Assembly: GCF_018449635.1 (NCBI RefSeq) | Contig: NZ_JAAVUV010000004.1 | Location: 518,774 to 582,773, forward strand | Direction: 5' to 3' | DNA from: Caballeronia sp. dw_276 | GTDB taxonomy: Bacteria > Pseudomonadota > Gammaproteobacteria > Burkholderiales > Burkholderiaceae | DNA: 64,000 bases | Part shown: positions 53,330 to 63,738 of the stretch, one piece after another | Numbering within the stretch: position 1 is the first letter of the stretch | Layout: each line of letters opens with the position of its first letter | Program-made: the position numbers and the translations under genes | The notes under the pieces: generated by a model | What the model was told of the DNA's origin: nothing | The model's database searches: none | What the model saw: only the letters and a program-made list of their open reading frames with translations

Positions 53330-55582
53330 CTACTTGCGCAACAAGCGCAAACCGTTGCCCACCACCAGAAGGCTAGCACCCACGTCGGCGAAAACGGCCA
53401 TCCACATCGTTCCCAGACCGATGAGCGTCAGCGTCAGGAACATGGCCTTGATGCCAAGCGCCAGCACGATGTTCTGGACCAGCACTGAATGCGTCGCCTT
53501 CGACAAACGCACGAACGCCGGAATCTTGCGGAGGTCGTCGTCCATGAGCGCGACGTCGGCGGTTTCGATCGCGGTGTCCGTTCCCATGGCGCCCATCGCA
53601 AAGCCGATGTTCGCGCGCGCAAGCGCAGGCGCGTCGTTGATGCCGTCGCCCACCATTCCCACCACCGACCCATTGGCGCCAAGATCGACGATAGCCTTGA
53701 GTTTGTCTTCGGGAAGCTGATTGCCACGTGCTTCATCGATACCCACTTTCTGAGCGATGGTCCTCGCGGTGTGCGGGTTGTCGCCCGTCAGCATGGCGGT
53801 GCGGATGCCGAGTCTGTGCAGATCGTCGATTGCTTCGCGGCTCGTTTCCTTGACGGTATCGGCAACGGCGTAGAGCGCCATGACCTCGGTTCCGTTGCTC
53901 AACGCGACCACGGTTTTGCCCTCGCGTTCGAGCGCCTCGAGGCGTTGTTCAAGTGCCGTAGAGCACAAGCCCAACTCTTCGACCAGCCGATGATTGCCGA
54001 GCGAATATGTGCGTCCTTCGATCACGCCACGAACACCGCGCCCGGCAATGGCTTCGAATGCATCGACCGTCAGAAGCTCGACGAGATCAGTTTCCGCCGA
54101 TCGCGCGATCGACTGCGACACCGGATGGTCCGAGCGTGCGGCAAGACTTGCTGCGATCCGGCGGTTTTGCGCGGGATCGAGTCCGCTGATGTGTTCAGCA
54201 TCGGTTTGCACGGGCTTGCCGTGCGTGATGGTGCCGGTCTTGTCGAGCGCGAGCCACGCGAGTTTGCGGCCTTCTTCGAGGTACACGCCGCCTTTGATCA
54301 AAATGCCCTTGCGCGCCGCTGCGGCCAGGCCGCTGACGATCGTCACAGGGGTCGAAATGACGAGCGCGCAGGGGCACGCGATCACGAGCAGGACAAGCGC
54401 TTTATAAATCCAGTCGTGCCAGCTTCCACCAGCGAGAAGAGGCGGGACGACCGCGACGGCCAGCGCGATCGCAAATACGATCGGTGTATAGACACGGGCG
54501 AACTGATCGACAAAACGCTGCGTCGGCGCCTTCGCGCCTTGCGCTTCCTCCACCGCATGGATGATGCGCGCAAGCGTCGTGTTCCCGGCGGCTGCCGTCA
54601 CCGCGAACTCGAATGAACCCGCTTCGTTGATCGTGCCGGCGAAGACCGCGTCGCCTGTGGTTTTATCGACGGGAAGGCTTTCGCCGGTGATCGGCGCCTG
54701 ATTGACGGTTGAGCGGCCGGCGACCACCGTGCCATCCAGACCAATGCGCTCGCCGGGTTTGATGCGAACCACGGATCCTATGGGAACCGTCTTTGCATCT
54801 ATATCGGCCCAGGTGCCGTCGGCCTGACGCACGGTCGCCTTCGCCGGCGTGAGCTGCATGAGTCCTTGAATCGCGTTGCGCGCGCGATCGAGCGATTTCG
54901 CCTCGATGAGTTCGGCAACCGTGAAGAGAACCATGACCATGGCGGCTTCCGGCCATTGCTGCAGAACGAGCGCGCCGGTTACGGCGATGCTCATCAGCGC
55001 ATTGATGTTCAGGTTGCCGTTGGAAAGCGCAACCCATCCTTTCTTGTAGGTGGTCACCCCACAAGCAAGCACGGCGATGATCGCGAGCGCCGCCGCGAGC
55101 CAGGCGGACGCGCCCAGCCAGCTCGCCGCTTCCGAACCGATCGCCGCAACGCCGGCGAGGGCGAGCGGCCACCACGGCTTCTTGTGTTCAACAATCGATG
55201 CATCGAGTTTGCCCGCCGAATCCGGCATCTCCGGCGTGAACCCGAGCGAGCGGATTGCGTCCGCGACGGCATCGAGGGAATCAGGTGCGTGCTCGACCGT
55301 CAACACCCGCTGCATGAGATTGAATTCCATGCCTTTGACGGATTGCATCGCGCCAAGCTCCTTGCGGATGAGCGTCTCTTCGGTCGGGCAGTCCATCTGC
55401 ATGATACGGATCGGCGTGCGGATGTTGCCGCCGACTTGCTGCGGACTGGAAAGACTCTTCAGGGGCGTGGACGCGGCGGCCGAGCAGCAGGAATCGGCGT
55501 GCGCGTGATGATCGTGGTCATGCGCATGGTGTTCGTGGTGCTCGTGCTCCGCATGCGCTGCATCTTTGGTTGTATCGGACAT
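53330..55582 (-). CDS. cadA: Cd/Zn/Pb-exporting P1B-type ATPase
   Basis: This 750-residue P-type ATPase pumps soft divalent metals (Cd, Zn, Pb) out of the cytoplasm. The N-terminus is a metal-binding His/Cys-rich tail (HEHHEHHAHDHDHHAHADSC), followed by a heavy-metal-associated domain with MDCPTEE (Cys65) instead of the usual CxxC. The membrane metal site is C403-P-C405, the phosphorylation site Asp447 in DKTGT, and the hinge GDGINDAP. The start at ATG 55582 is supported by AGGA 8 bases upstream; the frame continues upstream only as a shadow over cadR. It is divergent from cadR across an operator and converges with the sensor gene, 17 bases apart. Confidence 0.94.
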   Translation of the reverse strand: MSDTTKDAAHAEHEHHEHHAHDHDHHAHADSCCSAAASTPLKSLSSPQQVGGNIRTPIRIMQMDCPTEETLIRKELGAMQSVKGMEFNLMQRVLTVEHAPDSLDAVADAIRSLGFTPEMPDSAGKLDASIVEHKKPWWPLALAGVAAIGSEAASWLGASAWLAAALAIIAVLACGVTTYKKGWVALSNGNLNINALMSIAVTGALVLQQWPEAAMVMVLFTVAELIEAKSLDRARNAIQGLMQLTPAKATVRQADGTWADIDAKTVPIGSVVRIKPGERIGLDGTVVAGRSTVNQAPITGESLPVDKTTGDAVFAGTINEAGSFEFAVTAAAGNTTLARIIHAVEEAQGAKAPTQRFVDQFARVYTPIVFAIALAVAVVPPLLAGGSWHDWIYKALVLLVIACPCALVISTPVTIVSGLAAAARKGILIKGGVYLEEGRKLAWLALDKTGTITHGKPVQTDAEHISGLDPAQNRRIAASLAARSDHPVSQSIARSAETDLVELLTVDAFEAIAGRGVRGVIEGRTYSLGNHRLVEELGLCSTALEQRLEALEREGKTVVALSNGTEVMALYAVADTVKETSREAIDDLHRLGIRTAMLTGDNPHTARTIAQKVGIDEARGNQLPEDKLKAIVDLGANGSVVGMVGDGINDAPALARANIGFAMGAMGTDTAIETADVALMDDDLRKIPAFVRLSKATHSVLVQNIVLALGIKAMFLTLTLIGLGTMWMAVFADVGASLLVVGNGLRLLRK

Positions 55583-55617
55583 CGTGGCTTCCTGACTGGA
55601 TTTGTGTTCTAGTAGAC

Positions 55618-55638
55618 ACCTTGAAGCCACTTCAAGGT
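55618..55638 (-). promoter_or_regulatory. MerR-type operator of cadA
   Basis: A perfect palindrome, ACCTTGAAG-CCA-CTTCAAGGT, sits between the divergent cadA and cadR genes, 36 bases before the cadA start. On the - strand it lies between a TTGACC -35 and a TCTACT-like -10 with a spacer of about 19 bases, the elongated spacing typical of MerR-activated promoters. Confidence 0.85.
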
Positions 55639-55660
55639 CAAGCACAATCACGGAGGCCGG

Positions 55661-56092
55661 ATGAAAATCGGAGAACTCGCGAAAAGCGCGCGATGCACCA
55701 CGGAAACGATCCGCTTCTACGAGAAAGAAGGGTTGATGCCCGACGCGGAACGGACGGGCGGAAATTATCGGGATTATTCGGCGGTCCACGTGGAGCGGTT
55801 ACGTTTCATCAGAAATTGCCGTGCGCTCGACATGGCGCACGATGAAATCAGAGCCTTGCTGGGCTTGACAGACAAGCCGGCGGAGCAATGCGGCGCAGTC
55901 AACGCGCTTGTCGATGAACATATTTCCCACGTGGACCATCGAATCGAAGAACTGCAACAGTTGAAGGCCCAACTCACCAAACTGCGAAGCCAATGCCTGG
56001 TGGAACAGGCAGTGGGCGATTGCGGCATCGTCCAGGAGCTGACGACCATGGAAGTCACGCCTGCGCGGGCAAAACACTCGCATATCGGTTGA
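55661..56092 (+). CDS. cadR: Cd(II)/Pb(II)-responsive MerR-family regulator
   Basis: This 143-residue MerR-family regulator activates the divergent cadA promoter when it binds metal. The N-terminal winged helix-turn-helix reads KIGELAKSARCTTETIRFYE; a coiled-coil dimerization helix follows (about 80-112). Cys77, Cys112 and Cys121 match the three-cysteine metal site of CadR/PbrR proteins. A GGAGG Shine-Dalgarno precedes ATG 55661. The C-terminus ends with a His-containing tail (KHSHIG). Confidence 0.93.
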   Translation: MKIGELAKSARCTTETIRFYEKEGLMPDAERTGGNYRDYSAVHVERLRFIRNCRALDMAHDEIRALLGLTDKPAEQCGAVNALVDEHISHVDHRIEELQQLKAQLTKLRSQCLVEQAVGDCGIVQELTTMEVTPARAKHSHIG

Positions 56093-56130
56093 GCACAGGC
56101 GCTCCGCAGCGCAAATCACCAAACTCCTCC

Positions 56131-56152
56131 GTGATACCAATTCTGGTATCAC
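56131..56152. promoter_or_regulatory. Perfect palindromic operator upstream of the sugar operon
   Basis: GTGATACCA-ATTC-TGGTATCAC, with 9-bp perfect arms, lies about 150 bases before the ytfQ-like start in the cadR/ytfQ gap. TGGTATCA/TGATACCA half-sites are of the kind bound by GntR-family regulators; the actual regulator is not in the window. Confidence 0.6.
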
Positions 56153-56299
56153 AAACTCCAAATTACTGATTGGACCGTCATGGACTCGGGCGCTACGCTT
56201 CATTGCGGTACGCCCTGAATCATTGACCGTGCAAGCCGCGCAAGCGGCGCAGACAAGCGCGGCGGTACCGAACACAAACATAAACAATCGGAGACAACC

Positions 56300-57268
56300 A
56301 TGAGACATGCTCGACGCGCAGCCATTGGTGCGCTGCTTGGTTCTGCGCTTTTGCTGGGTGCAAACCTCACCGCACACGCCGATGACAAAAAGATCAACCT
56401 GGGCTTTTCGCAGGTGGGCGCCGAGAGCGCATGGCGCACGGCCAATACGGTTTCCGTGAAAAGCGCGGCGAAAGATGCCGGCATCAATCTGAAATTCTCC
56501 GACGCCCAGCAAAAGCAGGAAAACCAGATCAAGGCGATTCGTTCTTATATTGCGCAGAAAGTCGATGTGATTGCTTTCTCGCCGGTGGTCGAATCCGGCT
56601 GGGAACCAGTGTTGATCGAAGCGAAAAACGCGAAGATCCCGGTGATCCTGACGGACCGCAATATCGACGTCAAAGACAAGTCCTTGTACGTCACCATGAT
56701 CGGTTCGGACTTCCTGGAAGAAGGCCGGCGCGCGGGCAAATGGCTTGAAGAACGCTACAAGAACGACGCCGGGCCGATCAACATTGCCGAGTTGCAGGGC
56801 ACGGTTGGCTCCGCGCCCGCCAATGACCGTCGTGCCGGGCTGCTGGAAGTGATCAAGAACGATCCCAAGTTCAAGGTCATCGCTTCGCAAAGCGGCGATT
56901 TCACGCTCGCCGGCGGCAAGCAGGTCATGGAAGCCTTTATCAAGACCTATGGCAAGCAGATCAACGTGGTCTACGCACACAATGACGACATGGCGCTCGG
57001 TGCGATCCAGGCCATGGAAGAAGCCGGCGTGAAGCCCGGCAAGGACGTGAGCGTGGTCTCTTTCGATGCCACCAAGGGCGGCTTTGAAGCCATGGTTGCA
57101 GGCAAGATCAACGTGGACGTTGAATGCAGTCCGCTGCTCGGGCCGCAACTCATGACCGCGGTGAAAGATGTGGTGGCGGGCAAGCAATTGCCCAAGCGCA
57201 TCGTCACCGACGAAACCGTGTTCCCGATGAGCGTCGCGGCGCAAGTCCTGCCGCAGCGTAAATACTGA
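56300..57268 (+). CDS. ytfQ: Sugar ABC transporter periplasmic binding protein (YtfQ-like)
   Basis: This 322-residue periplasmic sugar-binding protein resembles YtfQ, the galactofuranose-binding protein of E. coli. A signal peptide ends near TAHA, followed by KINLGFSQVGAESAWRTANT, then the sugar-binding NQIKAIRSYIAQKVDVIAFS and the AHNDDMALGAIQAMEEAG hinge segment. GGAG precedes ATG 56300. Because the downstream enzymes oxidize L-arabinose, the natural ligand here is more likely arabinose (a furanose or pyranose form) than galactofuranose. That is an inference from context. Confidence 0.9.
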   Translation: MRHARRAAIGALLGSALLLGANLTAHADDKKINLGFSQVGAESAWRTANTVSVKSAAKDAGINLKFSDAQQKQENQIKAIRSYIAQKVDVIAFSPVVESGWEPVLIEAKNAKIPVILTDRNIDVKDKSLYVTMIGSDFLEEGRRAGKWLEERYKNDAGPINIAELQGTVGSAPANDRRAGLLEVIKNDPKFKVIASQSGDFTLAGGKQVMEAFIKTYGKQINVVYAHNDDMALGAIQAMEEAGVKPGKDVSVVSFDATKGGFEAMVAGKINVDVECSPLLGPQLMTAVKDVVAGKQLPKRIVTDETVFPMSVAAQVLPQRKY

Positions 57269-57281
57269 GCGGCGAGGCTCC

Positions 57282-58796
57282 ATGATCGCTTCGCCCATGC
57301 TTGAAACTATCGGTCTGTCGAAGTCGTTCCCGGGCGTCAAGGCGTTGCAGAACGTGGACTTCCGGTTGTTTCCGGGCGAGATCCATACGCTGATGGGCCA
57401 GAACGGCGCCGGCAAGTCGACGCTCATCAACGTACTCACCGGCGTCCACGCGCACGACGCCGGCGAGATCCGGCTCGGCGGCAAAGCGGTCAGTTTCGCG
57501 ACCCCGCTGCACGCGGAAGCAGCTGGAATCAGGACGCTTTATCAGGAAGTGAACCTGTGTCCGAACCTGTCCGTCGCTGAAAACGTGTTTGCGGGACGCC
57601 AGCCGAAACGGCATGGCGCTATCGACTGGAAAAGCATTCGTGCGCGTGCCGAAGCGGCGCTGGCCGACCTGAACGTTTTCATCGATGTGAGCAAATCACT
57701 CGACACGTACCCGATCGCCGTGCAGCAGATGGTGGCGATCGCGCGTGCAGTTTCGGTGGATGCGCGCGTGCTGATCCTCGATGAACCCACGTCGAGCCTC
57801 GATGAAGGCGAAGTCGCGAGGCTTTTCGGCGTGCTGCAGAAACTCAAGCAATCGGGCATCGCGATCCTCTTCGTCACGCACTTTCTGGAGCAGACCTACG
57901 CGGTCTCGGACCGGATCACGGTCATGCGCAATGGTGAGCGGGAAGGCGAATATCTTGCCCGCGATCTGCCCGTGGAACTGCTGGTTTCGAAGATGGTGGG
58001 TCATGAACGCATGACCGAGCGCCTGAAACGCGCCGCCGACGAACCGCCGGCAAAAAAGAGCCTGGTGCCGCCGTTTTTCACCATGCGCGGCAGCGGGCGG
58101 CGTGGCGTGATGAATCCCATCGATATCGATATACAGCCCGGTCAGATCCTTGGTCTGGCTGGATTGCTTGGTTCGGGCCGCACCGAAACCGCGCGCCTGC
58201 TGTTCGGCGCGGAGCGCTCGGACGCGGGCAGCATGTCTATTGGAGGCAAGGAGGTGAAGCTGCGTTCGCCTCGTGACGCCGTGCGCCGCGGCGTGGGATA
58301 TTGCCCGGAAGACCGGAAGAAGGAGGGCATCATTGCGGAGCTTTCCATACGGGAGAACATCGTGCTTGCGCTGCAGGTGCAACGCGGCTGGTGGCGCGTG
58401 ATCAGGAAAAGCAGGCAGCGCGAGATAGCTGACGACTACATCGAGCGGCTCGGCATCAAGGCGCGCGACGCGGAACAGCCAATCGGACTTCTTTCCGGCG
58501 GGAACCAGCAGAAGGCTCTGCTCGCGCGCTGGCTTGCGACCGAACCGAAGATGCTGATCCTCGATGAACCCACCCGCGGTATCGACGTAGCGGCCAAATT
58601 CGAGATCATGGATCGCGTGCTTGCGCTCTGCGCGAAAGGCCTCGGCATTGTTTTCATCTCGTCGGAGGTGAACGAGGTCGTGCGCGTGAGCCATCGGATT
58701 GCGGTGCTGCGCGACCGGCGCAAGGTGGCGGAAGTCGAGGGGCACGCGAGCTCCGAGGATCAGGTGTATCGGTTGATTGCGGGAGGCAGCCAATGA
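57282..58796 (+). CDS. ytfR: Sugar ABC transporter ATPase, two ABC domains (YtfR-like)
   Basis: This 504-residue double-ATPase of the RbsA/AraG/YtfR type powers the sugar importer. The first domain has Walker A GQNGAGKS at 39-46 and Walker B ILDEPTSSLD. Its signature is degenerate (AVQQM), as in the family. The second domain has the degenerate nucleotide loop GLLGSGRTETARL and an intact LLSGGNQQKALLARWL signature. It follows the binding-protein gene by 13 bases and overlaps the first permease gene by 4 bases (ATGA). Confidence 0.93.
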   Translation: MIASPMLETIGLSKSFPGVKALQNVDFRLFPGEIHTLMGQNGAGKSTLINVLTGVHAHDAGEIRLGGKAVSFATPLHAEAAGIRTLYQEVNLCPNLSVAENVFAGRQPKRHGAIDWKSIRARAEAALADLNVFIDVSKSLDTYPIAVQQMVAIARAVSVDARVLILDEPTSSLDEGEVARLFGVLQKLKQSGIAILFVTHFLEQTYAVSDRITVMRNGEREGEYLARDLPVELLVSKMVGHERMTERLKRAADEPPAKKSLVPPFFTMRGSGRRGVMNPIDIDIQPGQILGLAGLLGSGRTETARLLFGAERSDAGSMSIGGKEVKLRSPRDAVRRGVGYCPEDRKKEGIIAELSIRENIVLALQVQRGWWRVIRKSRQREIADDYIERLGIKARDAEQPIGLLSGGNQQKALLARWLATEPKMLILDEPTRGIDVAAKFEIMDRVLALCAKGLGIVFISSEVNEVVRVSHRIAVLRDRRKVAEVEGHASSEDQVYRLIAGGSQ

Positions 58797-59830
58797 ACCG
58801 GATCAAAGCGGTGTTGCAGCATCCTCTTGTATGGCCGGCTCTTACGCTCGTGTTGCTGATCCTGCTCGACCTGAGCCAGAACCCGCGCTTTCTTTCCATC
58901 TCCGTACTCGATGGCCACTGGTTCGGCGCACCCGTCGATATTCTCAACCGGGCGGCGCCGTTCGTGTTGGTTTCGCTTGGCATGACGCTCGTGATTGCGA
59001 CGCGCGGTATCGATATTTCGGTGGGCGCCGTAGTTGCGATCGCGGGCGCGGCGGCGGCCAGTATTCTCGCCGATAACCCTGCGAACGTGGCCGAAGCACT
59101 CGCCGCCGCACTCGCGGTGGGCGTGCTCGCCGGCATGTGGAATGGCGTGCTGGTGGCATTGGTCGGCATGCAGCCCATCATCGCGACGCTGATCCTGATG
59201 GTGGCTGGCCGGGGCGTTGCGCAGTTGCTCACGGGTGGCCAGATCATTCCCATCGGCGCGCCAGGGTATCTGGTGGTCGGCGGTGGTTACCTGGCGCGCG
59301 TTCCGTGCTCCGTGTGGGTTGCGGCGGCCGCGATTGCCGGGACCGCGCTACTCATGAACCGTACGGCGCTTGGCATGTTCATCCGCGCGATAGGCATCAA
59401 TCCGGTCGCGACGAAACTCGTTGGCTTGCGCTCGAGCGCGATCGTGTTCGGGGTTTATACGTTCTCCGGTCTCACGGCGGCTATCGCGGGAATCCTGATC
59501 AGCTCGAACGTGCGCAGCGCCGATGGCAATAACGCGGGCCTCCTGCTCGAACTCGATGCGATTCTCGCCGTCACGCTCGGCGGTACGTCGCTGCTCGGCG
59601 GCAAGTTCAGCCTCGCGGGAACCGTGCTCGGCGCGTTGATCATCCAGACGCTTACGTACACCACGTATTCGATAGGCGTGCCGCCCGAGGCTACGCTCGT
59701 CGTCAAGGCGGCGGTCGTACTGGTCGTGAGCGTGATCCAGTCGGCAAGCGCTCGCACGGTCATCGTGAGGCAATTCAAGCGTGCCTTTCCCCATGCGCTA
59801 AAAAAGCCGCTCGTCGAGGCCGCCAAATGA
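58793..59830 (+). CDS. ytfT: Sugar ABC transporter permease (YtfT-like)
   Basis: This 345-residue inner-membrane permease belongs to the RbsC/AraH family. Many hydrophobic helices are evident, along with the family segments LVIATRGIDISVGAVVAIAGA and AILAVTLGGTSLLGGKFSLAGT. It overlaps both neighbours by 4 bases (ATGA), so the transporter subunits are translationally coupled. It pairs with the next permease. Confidence 0.92.
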   Translation: MNRIKAVLQHPLVWPALTLVLLILLDLSQNPRFLSISVLDGHWFGAPVDILNRAAPFVLVSLGMTLVIATRGIDISVGAVVAIAGAAAASILADNPANVAEALAAALAVGVLAGMWNGVLVALVGMQPIIATLILMVAGRGVAQLLTGGQIIPIGAPGYLVVGGGYLARVPCSVWVAAAAIAGTALLMNRTALGMFIRAIGINPVATKLVGLRSSAIVFGVYTFSGLTAAIAGILISSNVRSADGNNAGLLLELDAILAVTLGGTSLLGGKFSLAGTVLGALIIQTLTYTTYSIGVPPEATLVVKAAVVLVVSVIQSASARTVIVRQFKRAFPHALKKPLVEAAK

Positions 59831-60915
59831 GGAACTTCCTGGACCGCCTGGTCGATCCGCGTACATTGCCGATCGTCGTTACCATCGTCTTGTTCGTTGC
59901 GCTGTTCGGGTTCGGCTCCGTGATGTACACGGGGTTTTTCTCGCTGCAAGTGCTGCTGGGCCTGCTCGTCGACAACGCGTTTCTCCTGATCGTCGCAATC
60001 GGCATGACCTTTGTGATCGTGTCGGGCGGCATCGATTTGTCGGTGGGATCGGTGGTCGCGTTGACGACCATTCTCTGCGCCGTATTCGCCGAACGCCTGC
60101 ATTGGCCCATATGGATCATCGTGCCACTCGTGCTGACGCTCGGCGCGCTGTACGGGGCGGCAATGGGCGCGCTGATCCATTTTTTCAGGCTGCAGTCTTT
60201 CATTGTCACGCTGGCGGGCATGTTCCTCGCGCGCGGCGCATGTTTCTTGATCACCACGCAATCGATCACCATCAACGACCCGAGCTTTCACGCGCTGTCA
60301 GGGTTTCACATCGATATACACGGCGCTTCGCTCACGGCCGGCGGCTTGATTGCCATCGCGACGCTGGTGCTTGCCATCTTCGTTGCGCACTTCACGCGCT
60401 TCGGGCGCAATGTCTATGCGGTCGGCGGCAACGAACGTTCGGCGTTGCTGATGGGGTTGCCCGTGGCACGCACGAAGGTCGGCGTATACGCATTGAGCGG
60501 ATTTTGTTCGGCGCTCGGCGGCGTGGTGTTCACGCTCTACGTGCTTTCGGGATACGGCTTGCAAGGGCAGGGCATGGAACTCGACGCGATTGCCGCCACG
60601 GTCATCGGCGGAACCTTGCTCACGGGTGGCGTAGGGTATGTGATCGGATCGGTGTTCGGCGTTGGCATTCTCGGGACCATCCAGACGCTGATCACGTTCG
60701 ACGGCACGCTCAGTTCGTGGTGGACCCGCATTGTGATCGGCGCGCTTCTGTGCGCGTTCTGCCTGTTGCAACGCCTGATAGAACGGCATGCGGCCCGGCG
60801 CAAGTCGGGTGGAACAGCATCGGGCAAGCGAGTGGGTACGAAGCTCAGGTGGCGATCAAGGCAACACGATGAGACCACTAAAGCCGATCCTGTCGCGCTT
60901 GGGTCGCGGAGTTGA
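59827..60915 (+). CDS. yjfF: Sugar ABC transporter permease (YjfF-like)
   Basis: This 362-residue second permease of the transporter starts within the stop of the previous gene. It has FVIVSGGIDLSVGSVVALTT, RLQSFIVTLAGMFLARGACF and IAATVIGGTLLTGGVGYVIG, like YjfF. The last 35 or so residues (GGTASGKRVGTKLRWRSR...) are a polar tail not expected from the E. coli homologue, probably cytoplasmic. Having two different permeases is normal for the YtfQRT-YjfF system. Confidence 0.92.
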   Translation: MRNFLDRLVDPRTLPIVVTIVLFVALFGFGSVMYTGFFSLQVLLGLLVDNAFLLIVAIGMTFVIVSGGIDLSVGSVVALTTILCAVFAERLHWPIWIIVPLVLTLGALYGAAMGALIHFFRLQSFIVTLAGMFLARGACFLITTQSITINDPSFHALSGFHIDIHGASLTAGGLIAIATLVLAIFVAHFTRFGRNVYAVGGNERSALLMGLPVARTKVGVYALSGFCSALGGVVFTLYVLSGYGLQGQGMELDAIAATVIGGTLLTGGVGYVIGSVFGVGILGTIQTLITFDGTLSSWWTRIVIGALLCAFCLLQRLIERHAARRKSGGTASGKRVGTKLRWRSRQHDETTKADPVALGSRS

Positions 60916-60942
60916 CGCGCTTCTCAACATGAAAAAACGGTT

Positions 60943-60963
60943 CCGGACGCACGATGCGTCCGG
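60943..60963 (+). other. Intercistronic hairpin between transporter and dehydratase genes
   Basis: A perfect 9-bp stem (CCGGACGCA / TGCGTCCGG) with a 3-base loop lies in the 89-base gap after the second permease gene. No T-run follows, so it is more likely an mRNA-processing or stabilizing element than a full terminator. Confidence 0.5.
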
Positions 60964-61004
60964 GCGAACGAAGCTTTGAAATAGTAACGATCAAGGATAA
61001 ATCG

Positions 61005-62747
61005 ATGTCAGACGCAAAACGTCCGCTGCGCTCCGCCCAATGGTTCGGCACCGCCGACAAGAACGGTTTTATGTACAGAAGCTGGATGAAAAACCAGGGC
61101 ATCCCGGATCACGAATTCCAGGGTAAGCCGATCATCGGCATCTGCAATACCTGGTCTGAATTGACGCCATGCAATGCGCATTTCAGGAAGCTCGCGGAAC
61201 ACGTCAAGCGCGGCGTGTTCGAAGCGGGCGGCTTCCCGGTCGAGTTTCCGGTGTTTTCCAACGGCGAATCCAACCTGCGCCCGACCGCGATGTTCACGCG
61301 CAATCTCGCCAGCATGGACGTCGAGGAATCGATACGCGGCAATCCCGTCGATGCCGTCGTGCTGCTCGTCGGCTGCGATAAAACTACGCCCGCCTTGCTG
61401 ATGGGCGCGGCAAGCTGTGACGTGCCGGCCATCGCGGTAAGCGGCGGACCGATGCTCAACGGCAAGCATCATGGCCGCGATATCGGCTCGGGCACCGTTG
61501 TGTGGCAACTCAGCGAACAGGTCAAGGCGGGCAAGATCACGCTGCACGAATTCATGTCGGCGGAAGCAGGCATGTCGCGTTCCGCGGGCACGTGCAACAC
61601 CATGGGCACGGCCTCGACCATGGCGTGCATGGCCGAGGCGCTCGGCGTCACGCTGCCGCACAACGCCGCCATTCCTGCCGTCGATGCAAGGCGTTACGTC
61701 CTCGCGCACATGTCGGGCATGCGCATTGTGGAGATGGCGTTGCAGGACGTGCGGTTATCGAAGCTGCTGACCAAGGAAGCTTTCGAGAACGCGATTCGCG
61801 TGAACGCCGCGATCGGCGGGTCGACGAATGCGGCGATTCACCTGAAGGCGATCGCGGGTCGTATGGGCGTGGATCTCGAACTCGATGACTGGACGCGGAT
61901 GGGCCGCGGCACGCCGACGCTCGTCGACCTGCAGCCTTCCGGCCGTTTTCTGATGGAAGAGTTTTATTACGCCGGTGGCTTGCCGGGCGTGATTCGTCGT
62001 TTAGGCGAAGCCGGCTTGTTGCCGCATCCCGATGCGCTCACCGCGAACGGCCAGTCGCTGTGGGAGAACACGAAAGAAGCGCCTATCTACGACGAAGAAG
62101 TCATCCGGCCGCTCGATAACCCGCTCGTCGCCGATGGCGGTTTGTGCATCGTGCGTGGCAATCTTGCGCCGAATGGCGCCGTGGTGAAACCATCGGCAGC
62201 GACACCCGAGTTGCTCAAGCATCGCGGACGTGCGGTCGTGTTCGAGAATTTCGATCATTACAAGGCGCGCATTGGCGACCCCGAACTCGATGTGACGAAG
62301 GACTCCGTTCTCGTGCTGAAAAATTGCGGCCCGAAGGGATATCCGGGCATGGCGGAGGTCGGCAACATGGGTTTGCCGCCGAAGCTGCTGGCACAGGGCG
62401 TAACCGACATGGTGCGCATCTCCGATGCCCGCATGAGCGGCACCGCATATGGCACCGTGGTGCTGCACGTGGCGCCTGAAGCGCGCGCGGGCGGTCCGCT
62501 TGCCGTGGTGAAGGACGGCGACTGGATCGAGCTTGATTGCATGGGCGGAAAGTTGCAGCTCGATATCAGCGAAACCGAACTGACTGCGCGTCTCGCCGAT
62601 TGGGCAGAAGCACAGACTGTCACGCCGGCGGATACGAGCGGGTATCGGAAGCTTTATGTCGATCACGTTTTGCAAGCCGATCAGGGCTGCGATTTCGATT
62701 TTCTCGTAGGATGTCGGGGTGCCGATGTGCCGCGGCATTCGCATTAG
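61005..62747 (+). CDS. L-arabinonate dehydratase (IlvD/Edd family)
   Basis: This 580-residue Fe-S dehydratase converts L-arabinonate to 2-keto-3-deoxy-L-arabinonate in the oxidative L-arabinose pathway. ATG 61005 has AAGGA upstream. Iron-sulfur cluster cysteines are visible as C47 (GICNTW), C124 (VGCDKT) and C197 (AGTCNTM). The opening ADKNGFMYRSWMKNQGIPDH and the GRDIGSGTVVW stretch are characteristic of the arabinonate/pentonate branch rather than the branched-chain amino-acid enzyme IlvD. The neighbouring arabinose dehydrogenase gene supports the assignment. A related pentonate, such as xylonate or fuconate, cannot be excluded by sequence alone. Confidence 0.88.
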   Translation: MSDAKRPLRSAQWFGTADKNGFMYRSWMKNQGIPDHEFQGKPIIGICNTWSELTPCNAHFRKLAEHVKRGVFEAGGFPVEFPVFSNGESNLRPTAMFTRNLASMDVEESIRGNPVDAVVLLVGCDKTTPALLMGAASCDVPAIAVSGGPMLNGKHHGRDIGSGTVVWQLSEQVKAGKITLHEFMSAEAGMSRSAGTCNTMGTASTMACMAEALGVTLPHNAAIPAVDARRYVLAHMSGMRIVEMALQDVRLSKLLTKEAFENAIRVNAAIGGSTNAAIHLKAIAGRMGVDLELDDWTRMGRGTPTLVDLQPSGRFLMEEFYYAGGLPGVIRRLGEAGLLPHPDALTANGQSLWENTKEAPIYDEEVIRPLDNPLVADGGLCIVRGNLAPNGAVVKPSAATPELLKHRGRAVVFENFDHYKARIGDPELDVTKDSVLVLKNCGPKGYPGMAEVGNMGLPPKLLAQGVTDMVRISDARMSGTAYGTVVLHVAPEARAGGPLAVVKDGDWIELDCMGGKLQLDISETELTARLADWAEAQTVTPADTSGYRKLYVDHVLQADQGCDFDFLVGCRGADVPRHSH

Positions 62748-62799
62748 ACTTGATCAATGCGGCGCGTTGCGCGCACCACATCAACGAAGATTTCTTTAA

Positions 62800-63738
<939 letters not shown>

